Shown piece by piece: positions 1 to 6,200 of a stretch of DNA of 11,866 nucleotides (its first letter is position 1; the number at the start of each line of letters is the position of its first letter). Under the pieces are notes generated by a model. The model saw only the letters and a list, made by a program, of their open reading frames with translations, had not been told where the DNA came from and did not search any database. The position numbers and the translations under genes were made by a program. Origin of the DNA: an uncultured Oscillospiraceae bacterium (GTDB taxonomy: Bacteria; Bacillota; Clostridia; Oscillospirales; Acutalibacteraceae); NCBI GenBank assembly GCA_900549825.1, contig URQB01000032.1, positions 1-11,866 of the forward strand, given 5' to 3'.

Positions 1-1
1 G

Positions 2-664
2 GCGGTTACGATCAAAGGGCAGGTGGGGAACTATTGGTATGTCACCTTTGGCAGCGCATGGGGGTTTTTACCGAAGTCGGTAGTCAACGATTACCCGTAT
101 GGGACGTATTCGGGGGTGGAAAGTAAGTACTATTTTATGAATCGGGATAAATATTTGAAAGTGACGTCATTTAAAAATGGTAATTCAAAATATCCGACTT
201 GTTATAAAGATAACATTGCTGATTTTTTGAGAAACTATAATGATGCGGAACATAAAGAAAAGTATCAGGCTATTGCTGATCAAACGGATCTTCCGCTCAT
301 GCTAATCGCTGCCATACATCACCGGGAATATGGCGGCAATCTGAATTATTCAATGACGAATGGTTCCGAAATAGGAAAAGCAAGCTTTGTTGCAGATGCT
401 GTGAAGACGATCAAGTCTAGTGGACGATGGAAAGCGTTTCATAATGCAATCGGTATGGGCAAGGGGACGCGTAACCTGCTGGCCATGCTGCAGTATGCGG
501 AATTGTGGAACGGTACGGGCTGTGCGGATAATGGCAGGATCAACGCCTATTTATATTCCGGAACAAATATTTATACCAAAGGGAAATATCTGAACAGTGG
601 CTGGAGCCCTAATTTTGAAGATAGACAGGCTGGCGTCCTGTGCTTACTGTCGCAGGTGTATTGA
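2..664 (+). CDS. SH3-like / lysozyme-like cell-wall protein (5' end outside window)
   Basis: The reading frame is open to the left edge, so the N terminus is missing; a GTG at 23 is only an internal codon of this frame. The first visible ~30 residues (VTIKGQ, NYWYVTF, WGFLPKSVV) look like the end of a bacterial SH3 wall-binding domain. After a linker, the C-terminal ~140 residues contain PLMLIAAIHHREYGGN. This resembles the helix carrying the catalytic Glu of lysozyme/transglycosylase-fold enzymes (compare the ESGG motif), which makes the Glu of HHREYGG the likely catalytic residue. The end (AYLYSGTN, GKYLNSGW, DRQAGVLCLL) resembles phage and Clostridia proteins with a lysozyme-like domain. 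The likely role is cleavage or binding of peptidoglycan outside the cell. The stop is 14 nt before the first lipoprotein gene, so the two are probably co-transcribed. The domain reading is by eye; the catalytic role is inferred. Confidence 0.7.
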   Translation, partial: AVTIKGQVGNYWYVTFGSAWGFLPKSVVNDYPYGTYSGVESKYYFMNRDKYLKVTSFKNGNSKYPTCYKDNIADFLRNYNDAEHKEKYQAIADQTDLPLMLIAAIHHREYGGNLNYSMTNGSEIGKASFVADAVKTIKSSGRWKAFHNAIGMGKGTRNLLAMLQYAELWNGTGCADNGRINAYLYSGTNIYTKGKYLNSGWSPNFEDRQAGVLCLLSQVY

Positions 665-678
665 GAGGAGGGCACTTC

Positions 679-1506
679 ATGAAAAAAGTATTATCAATCC
701 TATGCTGTATCGCGCTTCTGTTCAGTCTAACAGCGTGCGGAAAAGAGCCGGGCTCAGCAGCGAAGCAATCAACTGAAAACCCAATAAACGACAATACAAC
801 AACTGCAACAGAACCGCAGCAGCCTTATTGGGATACGCATGAACCCCTTTCCTACGCAGGGCTCTATAACGGCCAACGGTTTTCGGGGGATTATGAAATC
901 GCTAACATTGAAAAAACAAAAGTTGGGGACGTATATTTTACGCTTCCAAAGCTGGTTGGCAAAGTGGAAGATAACAGCCAGCCATCTTCAACGAAAAAGC
1001 AAACAATATCGGAGCCATTTTCTGTGGACGTTTATTATGACAAAAAACACAACCGGTATATTGACGCGTGGCAGACAGGGTCACACACGGATGAAGACGG
1101 ATATCCGGTATTTGATTTTAAAACCACCATCTATTTTTACAATGATACCTCTTATAAAATTCCTGAGTACGATGGCTGGTATTATATTGAAGCGGACGAT
1201 GAATTTGTAGTGTATGTAGCAGGCCCAAAAAAAGCGGAAGAAGAGAATAAGCCGCATGTTCGTATTTACTGGAAAAAGAATGCAGGATTATTAGGGTTTT
1301 ATTACTATTATCCTAATCCGGATGGCGAAGCATATATTACAAACATCCGCTTTACCTCCAAAACCGCCAGAGGCTGGAACATGGCGGAAACCATCGTGCC
1401 GAATGCCTTGCCCGGGGCCAAGCGCGTCTGGCCGGAAAAGCTCTGGCCAGCAGAATATAAGGGCCTGAATGACCCGGAGCTGCGCGCCATTCTGGAAAAA
1501 TATTAA
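679..1506 (+). CDS. Putative secreted lipoprotein, tandem copy 1 (unrecognised family)
   Basis: This encodes a 275-aa protein. ATG 679 is chosen because AGGAGGG (666-672) lies 6 nt upstream and the signal peptide begins there; an upstream GTG at 640 would overlap the previous gene and put residues before the signal peptide. Residues 1-20 form a lipoprotein signal with lipobox LTAC, so Cys20 should be lipidated and the protein held on the outer face of the membrane. A low-complexity Thr/Asn/Gln linker (about 23-46) precedes the folded part. That part contains YWDTHEPLSYAGLYNG (50-65), a central WQTGSHTDEDGYP (131-143), IYWKK (196-200), and a conserved tail with WPEKLWPAEYKGL (251-263) ending ILEKY. 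It is rich in Tyr, Trp and Asp. No family or catalytic motif was recognised. It is the most diverged of three adjacent paralogues, except for its last ~28 codons, which match copy 2 at the DNA level. Confidence 0.85.
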   Translation: MKKVLSILCCIALLFSLTACGKEPGSAAKQSTENPINDNTTTATEPQQPYWDTHEPLSYAGLYNGQRFSGDYEIANIEKTKVGDVYFTLPKLVGKVEDNSQPSSTKKQTISEPFSVDVYYDKKHNRYIDAWQTGSHTDEDGYPVFDFKTTIYFYNDTSYKIPEYDGWYYIEADDEFVVYVAGPKKAEEENKPHVRIYWKKNAGLLGFYYYYPNPDGEAYITNIRFTSKTARGWNMAETIVPNALPGAKRVWPEKLWPAEYKGLNDPELRAILEKY

Positions 1507-1830
1507 TGATAATTTGCGTAGGAAAGGAGGCTCGTTGTGAAACAGATTTTATCGATCCTATGCTGCGTTGCGCTCTTGTTCTGCGCCACAGCGTGCGGCA
1601 AAGCGCCGAGAGCGGAAGAGCAATCAACCGGAGGCTATCCAACCAGCAGTGCCCCAATCGCCACAGAACCGCAGCAGCCTTATTGGGATACGCATGAGCC
1701 CCTTTCCTACGCAGGGCTCTATAATGGTCAGCGATTTTCCGGGGATTATGAAATTGCTTCTATTGATAAAACCAAAGCAGGAGATACATATTTTATGCTC
1801 CCAAGGCTGGTGGGAAAAGTGGAGGAGTCT
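1420..1830 (+). repeat. 411-bp direct repeat, copy A (gene 1 tail + spacer + gene 2 head)
   Basis: Positions 1420-1830 match 2272-2682 at a constant offset of 852 bp with a single mismatch (G1781 against A2633). The repeat covers the last 28 codons of lipoprotein gene 1, the 30-nt spacer with its ribosome site, and the first ~98 codons of gene 2. The left edge is sharp, with several differences just before 1420. On the right, 1831 is the first of several scattered changes. Confidence 0.95.
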
Positions 1831-2358
1831 AATCAACCATTTTTAACAAAAAAGGAAACCATATCGGAGCCGTTTTTTACGGATGTCTATTTTGACAAAA
1901 AAAATAACCGATATATTGACGCGTGGCAGACAGGGTCTCACACGGATGAAGACGGGTATCCGGAGTTTGATTTTAAAACGACAGACTATTATTACAACGA
2001 TACGTCCTGCAAAATCCCAGGAATGGAAGAAACATTTATTGAATCGGATGATGAATTCGTGGTGTATGTGTATGGGCCGAAAGAAGCGGAACCAGAGAAA
2101 AAATCGCAGACACGTATTTATTGGAAAAAGGATGTGGGATTGTTGGGCTTTTATTCTTACTCCCCCAATCCGGATGGCGAGGCGTATGTAATAAACATCC
2201 GCTTTACCTCCAAAACAGCGGATGGCTGGGATATGTCGGAGACCATTGTACCTAAAGCCCAGCCTGGTGCAAAGCGCGTCTGGCCGGAAAAGCTCTGGCC
2301 AGCAGAATATAAGGGCCTGAATGACCCGGAGCTGCGCGCCATTCTGGAAAAATATTAA
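1537..2358 (+). CDS. Putative secreted lipoprotein, tandem copy 2 (unrecognised family)
   Basis: This encodes a 273-aa protein with a GTG start; AAAGGAGG (1523-1530) sits 6 nt upstream, and no in-frame ATG gives a full signal peptide. The signal peptide MKQILSILCCVALLFCATAC contains four cysteines; Cys20 followed by Gly is the likely lipidation site, although the -3 residue is Ala rather than the usual Leu. The body follows copy 1: EPQQPYWDTHEPLSYAGLYNG, then WQTGSHTDEDGYP, IYWKK and the WPEKLWPAEYKGL tail. The gene is a mosaic. Its first ~98 codons are almost identical to copy 3, its last 28 codons are identical to copy 1, and the middle (about codons 99-225) differs from both. It is shorter than its sisters by two residues near PGMEETFIE. 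Expression is probably from the same transcript as its neighbours. Function is unknown; a surface-exposed binding protein is a guess. Confidence 0.85.
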   Translation: MKQILSILCCVALLFCATACGKAPRAEEQSTGGYPTSSAPIATEPQQPYWDTHEPLSYAGLYNGQRFSGDYEIASIDKTKAGDTYFMLPRLVGKVEESNQPFLTKKETISEPFFTDVYFDKKNNRYIDAWQTGSHTDEDGYPEFDFKTTDYYYNDTSCKIPGMEETFIESDDEFVVYVYGPKEAEPEKKSQTRIYWKKDVGLLGFYSYSPNPDGEAYVINIRFTSKTADGWDMSETIVPKAQPGAKRVWPEKLWPAEYKGLNDPELRAILEKY

Positions 2359-2682
2359 TGATAATTTGCGTAGGAAAGGAGGCTCGTTGTGAAACAGATT
2401 TTATCGATCCTATGCTGCGTTGCGCTCTTGTTCTGCGCCACAGCGTGCGGCAAAGCGCCGAGAGCGGAAGAGCAATCAACCGGAGGCTATCCAACCAGCA
2501 GTGCCCCAATCGCCACAGAACCGCAGCAGCCTTATTGGGATACGCATGAGCCCCTTTCCTACGCAGGGCTCTATAATGGTCAGCGATTTTCCGGGGATTA
2601 TGAAATTGCTTCTATTGATAAAACCAAAGCAGAAGATACATATTTTATGCTCCCAAGGCTGGTGGGAAAAGTGGAGGAGTCT
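2272..2682 (+). repeat. 411-bp direct repeat, copy B (gene 2 tail + spacer + gene 3 head)
   Basis: This is the second copy of the repeat at 1420-1830. It spans the last 28 codons of lipoprotein gene 2, the identical 30-nt spacer and the first ~98 codons of gene 3. Because the repeat crosses a gene boundary, recombination between copies would delete or add exactly one complete 852-bp gene unit without breaking any frame. Confidence 0.95.
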
Positions 2683-3216
2683 GATCAACCGTATTTAACA
2701 AAAAAAGAAATAATTTCTGAGCCGTTTTCTTCAGATGTATATTATGTCAAAAAAAACAACCGGTATATTGATGCGTGGCAGACAGGGGTTCACACGGATG
2801 AAGACGGATATCCGGTGTTTGATTTTAAAACAAATACGTATTATTACAACGATACGTCCTGCACGATCCCCGGGTCGGAGGGCTGGTCTTATATTGAAGC
2901 GGATGATGAATTTGTGGTATATGTGTACGGCCCGAAAAAAGCGGAAGAAGAAAACAAGCCGCACACGCGCATTTATTGGAAAAAAGGTGTAGGGCTATTG
3001 GGATTCTATGATTATTATCCACATTCAGATGGCAATGGAGCGTCTATTAAAAACATCCGCTTCACCTCAAAAACCGTCGATGGCTGGGATATGTCGGAGA
3101 CCATTGTACCTAAAGCCCAGCCTGGTGCAAAGTGCGTCTGGCCGGAAAAGCTCTGGCCCGCCGAATACAAGGGCTTAAAGGATCCGGAGCTGCGCGCCAT
3201 TCTGGAAGAGTATTGA
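2389..3216 (+). CDS. Putative secreted lipoprotein, tandem copy 3 (unrecognised family)
   Basis: This encodes a 275-aa protein with a GTG start. Its ribosome site (AAAGGAGG, 2375-2382) and 30-nt spacer are identical to those of copy 2. The signal peptide and the first ~80 residues equal copy 2; the first amino-acid change is Gly to Glu in KAEDTYF. The remainder keeps the family landmarks (YWDTHEPLSYAGLYNG, WQTGVHTDEDGYP, IYWKK, WPEKLWPAEYKGL). The tail differs from the other two (GLKDPELRAILEEY), with a Cys replacing Arg just before VWPEKLWP. Codons for residues 231-248 are identical in DNA to copy 2 (54 bp, 2221-2274 against 3079-3132). It is the last gene of the block; the next gene on this strand is 413 nt downstream, behind a terminator. 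No homologue of known function was recognised. Confidence 0.85.
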   Translation: MKQILSILCCVALLFCATACGKAPRAEEQSTGGYPTSSAPIATEPQQPYWDTHEPLSYAGLYNGQRFSGDYEIASIDKTKAEDTYFMLPRLVGKVEESDQPYLTKKEIISEPFSSDVYYVKKNNRYIDAWQTGVHTDEDGYPVFDFKTNTYYYNDTSCTIPGSEGWSYIEADDEFVVYVYGPKKAEEENKPHTRIYWKKGVGLLGFYDYYPHSDGNGASIKNIRFTSKTVDGWDMSETIVPKAQPGAKCVWPEKLWPAEYKGLKDPELRAILEEY

Positions 3217-3220
3217 CCAG

Positions 3221-3380
3221 AGAGAAAATTTGAAGAGGATTCTCTACCAAAAAAACGCTGTATGATCACAGCGGTCAGCCTGTCGAAAAAGTAAGCAAAA
3301 AGAGCCACGGAAGCACATCTCCCGTGACCCTCTGGCTGACGGCCTTTTACATCCTTTTCCGACCGAAGGGAAAAGGATGG
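3221..3380. other. Non-coding cluster of five inverted repeats
   Basis: This stretch between the lipoprotein genes and pstS shows five perfect inverted repeats in 160 bp: AGAGAA/TTCTCT (3221-3226 with 3240-3245), CGCTGT/ACAGCG (3256-3261 with 3268-3273), GTCAGCC/GGCTGAC (3274-3280 with 3334-3340), CACGG/CCGTG nested inside it (3306-3310 with 3322-3326), and CATCCTTTTCC/GGAAAAGGATG (3350-3360 with 3369-3379). None is followed by a convincing T-run. It could be a structured RNA, a dispersed intergenic repeat unit, or an mRNA 3' end element. No supportable protein is encoded. The rest of the gap up to the terminator at 3489 is pyrimidine-rich and holds nothing recognised. Confidence 0.5.
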
Positions 3381-3488
3381 TCTGCACGGCCTGAGCGCGA
3401 TAATCACCACATCCTTTTTGTTATTCCAGCACTGAACTCCCTGCCTTTTGCCATTTTTCTCTTCCTCTTGCCTTTTTCGACTGATTGA

Positions 3489-3528
3489 GGGCGCTGCAAA
3501 AACTTTTTGTTTTGCAGTGCCCCTTTTT
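3489..3528 (+). terminator. Rho-independent terminator upstream of pstS
   Basis: GGGCGCTGCAAAA (3489-3501) pairs with TTTTGCAGTGCCC (3510-3522). This gives a 13-bp stem with one G-T pair and an 8-nt loop, followed by a T5 run at 3524-3528. It should stop read-through from the left-hand genes just before the Pho boxes, insulating pstS expression. Confidence 0.85.
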
Positions 3529-3532
3529 CAGG

Positions 3533-3587
3533 TTTAAATATAGTATAAGCTCTCTTTAACGCGGTTTTAACATAGAAGTCGTATGAT
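3533..3587 (+). promoter_or_regulatory. Pho box array and promoter of the pst operon
   Basis: Four hexamers lie on an exact 11-bp grid: TTTAAA (3533), TATAAG (3544), TTTAAC (3555) and TTTAAC (3566). This matches the known architecture of PhoP/PhoB sites (direct repeats with ~11-bp period; TTAACA-like in Firmicutes). A -10 box TATGAT (3582-3587) follows the last repeat by 10 bp, the usual distance when phosphorylated PhoB/PhoP replaces a -35 element. No good -35 hexamer lies at normal spacing. The phoB gene 5.4 kb downstream supplies the likely activator. Binding itself is inferred. Confidence 0.7.
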
Positions 3588-3629
3588 GGAGGCACACTAT
3601 AGGAATGATCAAAAAAGGAGCAACTGAAT

Positions 3630-4508
3630 ATGAAGAAAAAAATCATTGCACTCGTCCTATGCGCAGCGCTTACCGTCACCATCATGCTCGCCGCAGGCTG
3701 TTCAAAGGATCCAATTGAAGGTCAGGGCGCTTCCGGCCAAAGCAGCAATTCCGCTGCGCTGAGCGGCACGCTGAATCTCAACGGCTCCACCTCTATGGCT
3801 GAGATCTCCAATGCGCTCGGCGAAAAATTCATGGAGAAAAACCAGGGTGTGACCGTCACCGTCGGCGGAAACGGCTCCGGCGAGGGTCCGACCTCCGTCA
3901 CCTCCGGCACGGCACAGATCGGCTTGCTGTCCCGCGAGGTCAAAGACAGTGAGAATCCCGACAGCTTCGATATCTACACCATCGCCTTTGACGGCATTGC
4001 CATGGCGGTCAATCCGAAAAATGCGGTAACCAACCTGACGCAGGAGCAAATCGGCAAAATCTATGCCGGCGAGATCACCAACTGGAAAGAAGTCGGCGGC
4101 GCCGACGCCAAGATCGTGGTTGTCGGCCGCGAAGAGGGCTCCGGCACCCGCGGCGCGTTTGAGGAGCTCATCAAAGTGAACGGCGAGGCGATTGAGGGCA
4201 AATGCAAATATGCCAATGTCTATAACTCCACCGGTGCGGCCAAGCAGGCCGTCGCGGGCAACGAAAACGCCATCGCCTATATCAGCCTGAGCGCGGTGGA
4301 CGATACGGTCAAGGCACTCCAGGTCGGCGGCGTCAGCCCCAGCGAGGCCACCGTGAAGGACGGCACCTATCAGGTCCAGCGCCCCTTCATCATGATTACG
4401 AAGAAGGGCACGACCAACGAGCTTGCAAAGGCGTTCCTCGAATTTGTCAACAGCGACGAGGGCCAGAAGCTCATCGCGGATAATGGCGCTGTGCCCAACA
4501 AAAACTAA
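3630..4508 (+). CDS. pstS: Phosphate ABC transporter, phosphate-binding lipoprotein PstS
   Basis: This encodes a 292-aa extracellular receptor that binds inorganic phosphate and hands it to the PstCA channel. ATG 3630 has AAAGGAG (3614-3620) upstream at good spacing. Residues 1-23 form a signal peptide with lipobox LAAGC, so Cys24 anchors the protein to the membrane; a Ser/Gly/Asn-rich linker follows to about residue 44. Phosphate-binding signatures are visible: GSTSM (52-56), GNGSGEG (80-86) and GREEGSGTRGAFE (166-178). The periplasmic-binding-protein type II fold is complete, including the closing segment near the C terminus (AKAFLEFVNSDEGQK). Its length is normal for a Gram-positive PstS. 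It is the first gene of the locus, behind a Pho box promoter, and is separated from pstC by a 345-nt spacer with a strong hairpin. This fits the usual higher expression of the binding protein. Confidence 0.97.
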   Translation: MKKKIIALVLCAALTVTIMLAAGCSKDPIEGQGASGQSSNSAALSGTLNLNGSTSMAEISNALGEKFMEKNQGVTVTVGGNGSGEGPTSVTSGTAQIGLLSREVKDSENPDSFDIYTIAFDGIAMAVNPKNAVTNLTQEQIGKIYAGEITNWKEVGGADAKIVVVGREEGSGTRGAFEELIKVNGEAIEGKCKYANVYNSTGAAKQAVAGNENAIAYISLSAVDDTVKALQVGGVSPSEATVKDGTYQVQRPFIMITKKGTTNELAKAFLEFVNSDEGQKLIADNGAVPNKN

Positions 4509-4648
4509 GGTTGCCTGTCTCCATGGATCCCCGCCTTTCCCCGGACGATTTGACGCAGGCAGACTGCCCCTCATCCATCCGAGGATGAAAAGCCAAAACG
4601 CCGCTCAAAATACACCTTGTTATTTTGCAGTGGCCTCTATACGCCCAG

Positions 4649-4692
4649 ACACCCCGCACAAATACGGCAGCGTATTCGTGCGGGGGTGTTTC
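4649..4692 (+). terminator. Strong hairpin between pstS and pstC (partial terminator or processing stem)
   Basis: ACACCCCGCAC (4649-4659) pairs with GTGCGGGGGTGT (4678-4689) with one bulged G. The stem continues inward through AATACG/CGTATT (4661-4666 with 4671-4676) around a GCAG loop. Only TTT follows the stem, so termination should be leaky. The likely effect is to stabilise pstS mRNA or to lower transcription into pstCAB. The spacer on either side (4509-4648, 4693-4853) contains no gene. Confidence 0.65.
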
Positions 4693-4741
4693 GGGATTTA
4701 TCAGCTTCTTTTGATCATAACTCGCGAGGTAAAAAATAGAA

Positions 4742-4809
4742 GACAAGCTTTCAATTTGAAGTTTGTCCTTTTCGGCTGGAAAGGAAGTCCAAAATTTGGC
4801 TTCGCCAAA
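4742..4809 (+). other. Two small hairpins ahead of pstC
   Basis: GACAAGCTT (4742-4750) pairs with AAGTTTGTC (4759-4767) with one G-T pair and is followed by CTTTTC. TTTGGC (4795-4800) pairs with GCCAAA (4804-4809) across a three-base loop. The second stem ends about 26 nt before the pstC ribosome site. They could be weak attenuators or leader structure; no known riboswitch was recognised. Confidence 0.35.
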
Positions 4810-4853
4810 CCACCAGAAACTTCTGCCTCGCATGGAAAGGATGGTCATACAAA

Positions 4854-6200
4854 TTGGACAGCCAAATGACCGGTGGCCTTCGCCAATCCATACAGAGGCA
4901 AAAACTTGCTCTTTCTCTGCGTATTGCGGCGCTCATTCTGGGCGTTTCCGCTGTATGCGTGCTGTTTCTCCCGATCTTGAATGGTGTTTTTAATAACGTC
5001 TCCTATACGCTTAACGGCTATCAACTGTTGACCGCTTCCCTGCGTGTCAACAGTGCCATTGTCTCCCTGCCCTTCTCCCTGCGGCTCTCTCTGGCAGGCG
5101 TTCTGCTGTGCTCGATTGCGGGTGGAATTTTGCTCATATGTAAAAAAATAATGGTATCCGGTGGCGTCTTTGCAGCTGGTGCCTTTTGCGCCATCATGCT
5201 ACTCTCCGGCAGTGCCTCCTTACAGGAGCATGTGGCAGCCGTAGGAGTAGATAACATCCGTATTTCCATGCGGGCGGGCTTTTTCCTCGCGCTTGCCCTT
5301 CCCCTGCTCGCTGCGGCGCTGAGCCTTCTCTCCGCCGGCGTGCAGAGCTTTGCAAAGTCCGTCTTCCTGGCGGCGGCCTGCGTCTCCATCGGCGCGGTCG
5401 CCTTTATCTGCATCTATATGGTGCTGCAAGGCGCTCCGGCGATCTTCCAAATCGGCCTAAAGGAATTCCTCTTTTCCACCGATTGGAGCCCAACCGCTAA
5501 AGAGCCCTCCTACGGCATTGCCTATATGGTGCTCGCCTCCGTTTTCGGCACGGCGGGCGCCGTCCTGCTCGGCGTGCCAGTCGGCCTTCTAACGGCAGTT
5601 TTCCTTGCGGAGCTCGCGCCCCGCTGGCTGTGCGGGATTGTCCGCCCGGCGGTGGAGCTGCTCGCGGGCATTCCTTCGGTCATCTTCGGCTTTTTCGGCA
5701 TGCGGGTCATCGTTCCGTTCCTGCGCGACTTGTTTCCCAACCGGACCAATGGGGACAGCCTGCTGGCCGTCATCCTGATCCTCGCCATGATGATCCTGCC
5801 CACGATCATCAATGTGGCGCAAAACGCGCTGGAAGCGGTTCCTGCCTCTTATAAAGAAGCATCGCTCGCGCTGGGCAATACGCAGATCGGCACGATCTTC
5901 AAGGTGCAGATCCCCGCTGCAAAATCCGGCATTCTCGCGGGCGTGATCCTCGGCGTCGGCCGGGCCATCGGCGAGACGATGGCGATCATCATGGTCGCGG
6001 GCAATACGGTCTCCTTCCCGCATCTGTTTGGCGCGGTGCGGCCGCTGACGTCGGGCATCGCCTTTGAGATGGGCTATGCGACAGGCCTTCATAAACAGGC
6101 GCTGTTCGGCATCGGGCTGGTGCTGTTCCTCTTCCTGATGGTCATCAACGTGGTCTTTACCTGGGTTTCCAAGAAAGGGGTGGGTGAAGGTGAAAAATAG
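4854..6200 (+). CDS. pstC: Phosphate ABC transporter permease PstC with extra N-terminal membrane domain
   Basis: This encodes a 448-aa inner-membrane permease; with PstA it forms the phosphate channel. The conserved part starts near residue 167: a first helix (SVFLAAACVSIGAVAFICIYMVL), the WSPTAKEPSYGI segment, VELLAGIPSVIFGFFG (267-282), and the ABC-contacting loop EAVPASYKEASLALG (327-341). The region GVGRAIGETMA (367-377) is typical of PstC. That part alone (~280 aa) equals a normal PstC. Residues 1-165 are extra and show four hydrophobic helices (about 23-45, 75-96, 101-119, 139-163). TTG 4854 is chosen because AAAGGA (4836-4841) lies 12 nt upstream, the same spacing as at phoU; ATG 4866, four codons later, is an alternative without a ribosome site. 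The gene overlaps pstA by 11 nt if that gene starts at 6190. Confidence 0.95.
   Translation: MDSQMTGGLRQSIQRQKLALSLRIAALILGVSAVCVLFLPILNGVFNNVSYTLNGYQLLTASLRVNSAIVSLPFSLRLSLAGVLLCSIAGGILLICKKIMVSGGVFAAGAFCAIMLLSGSASLQEHVAAVGVDNIRISMRAGFFLALALPLLAAALSLLSAGVQSFAKSVFLAAACVSIGAVAFICIYMVLQGAPAIFQIGLKEFLFSTDWSPTAKEPSYGIAYMVLASVFGTAGAVLLGVPVGLLTAVFLAELAPRWLCGIVRPAVELLAGIPSVIFGFFGMRVIVPFLRDLFPNRTNGDSLLAVILILAMMILPTIINVAQNALEAVPASYKEASLALGNTQIGTIFKVQIPAAKSGILAGVILGVGRAIGETMAIIMVAGNTVSFPHLFGAVRPLTSGIAFEMGYATGLHKQALFGIGLVLFLFLMVINVVFTWVSKKGVGEGEK

Noticed and set aside
1420..2682. CRISPR array or insertion sequence as explanation for the direct repeats
   Set aside because: The repeats are two 411-bp blocks inside homologous genes with no spacers of unit length, no terminal inverted repeats and no transposase; gene duplication explains them.
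3015..3410. 131-codon minus-strand frame over the end of lipoprotein 3 and the hairpin cluster
   Set aside because: It overlaps a well-supported gene for half its length and the rest is inverted-repeat DNA; no ribosome site. It is kept only as a hint that the hairpin cluster may be a repeat element.
3702..4574. 290-codon open frame on the minus strand
   Set aside because: It is fully antisense to pstS, which has clear motifs and signals; the length reflects the GC-rich codon pattern of pstS.
4649..4809. Riboswitch ahead of pstC
   Set aside because: Hairpins are present, but no conserved core of a known riboswitch class could be seen.
4423..4869. 148-codon plus-strand frame across the pstS-pstC spacer
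   Set aside because: It starts inside pstS in another frame, runs through the strong hairpin and lacks a ribosome site and any domain.
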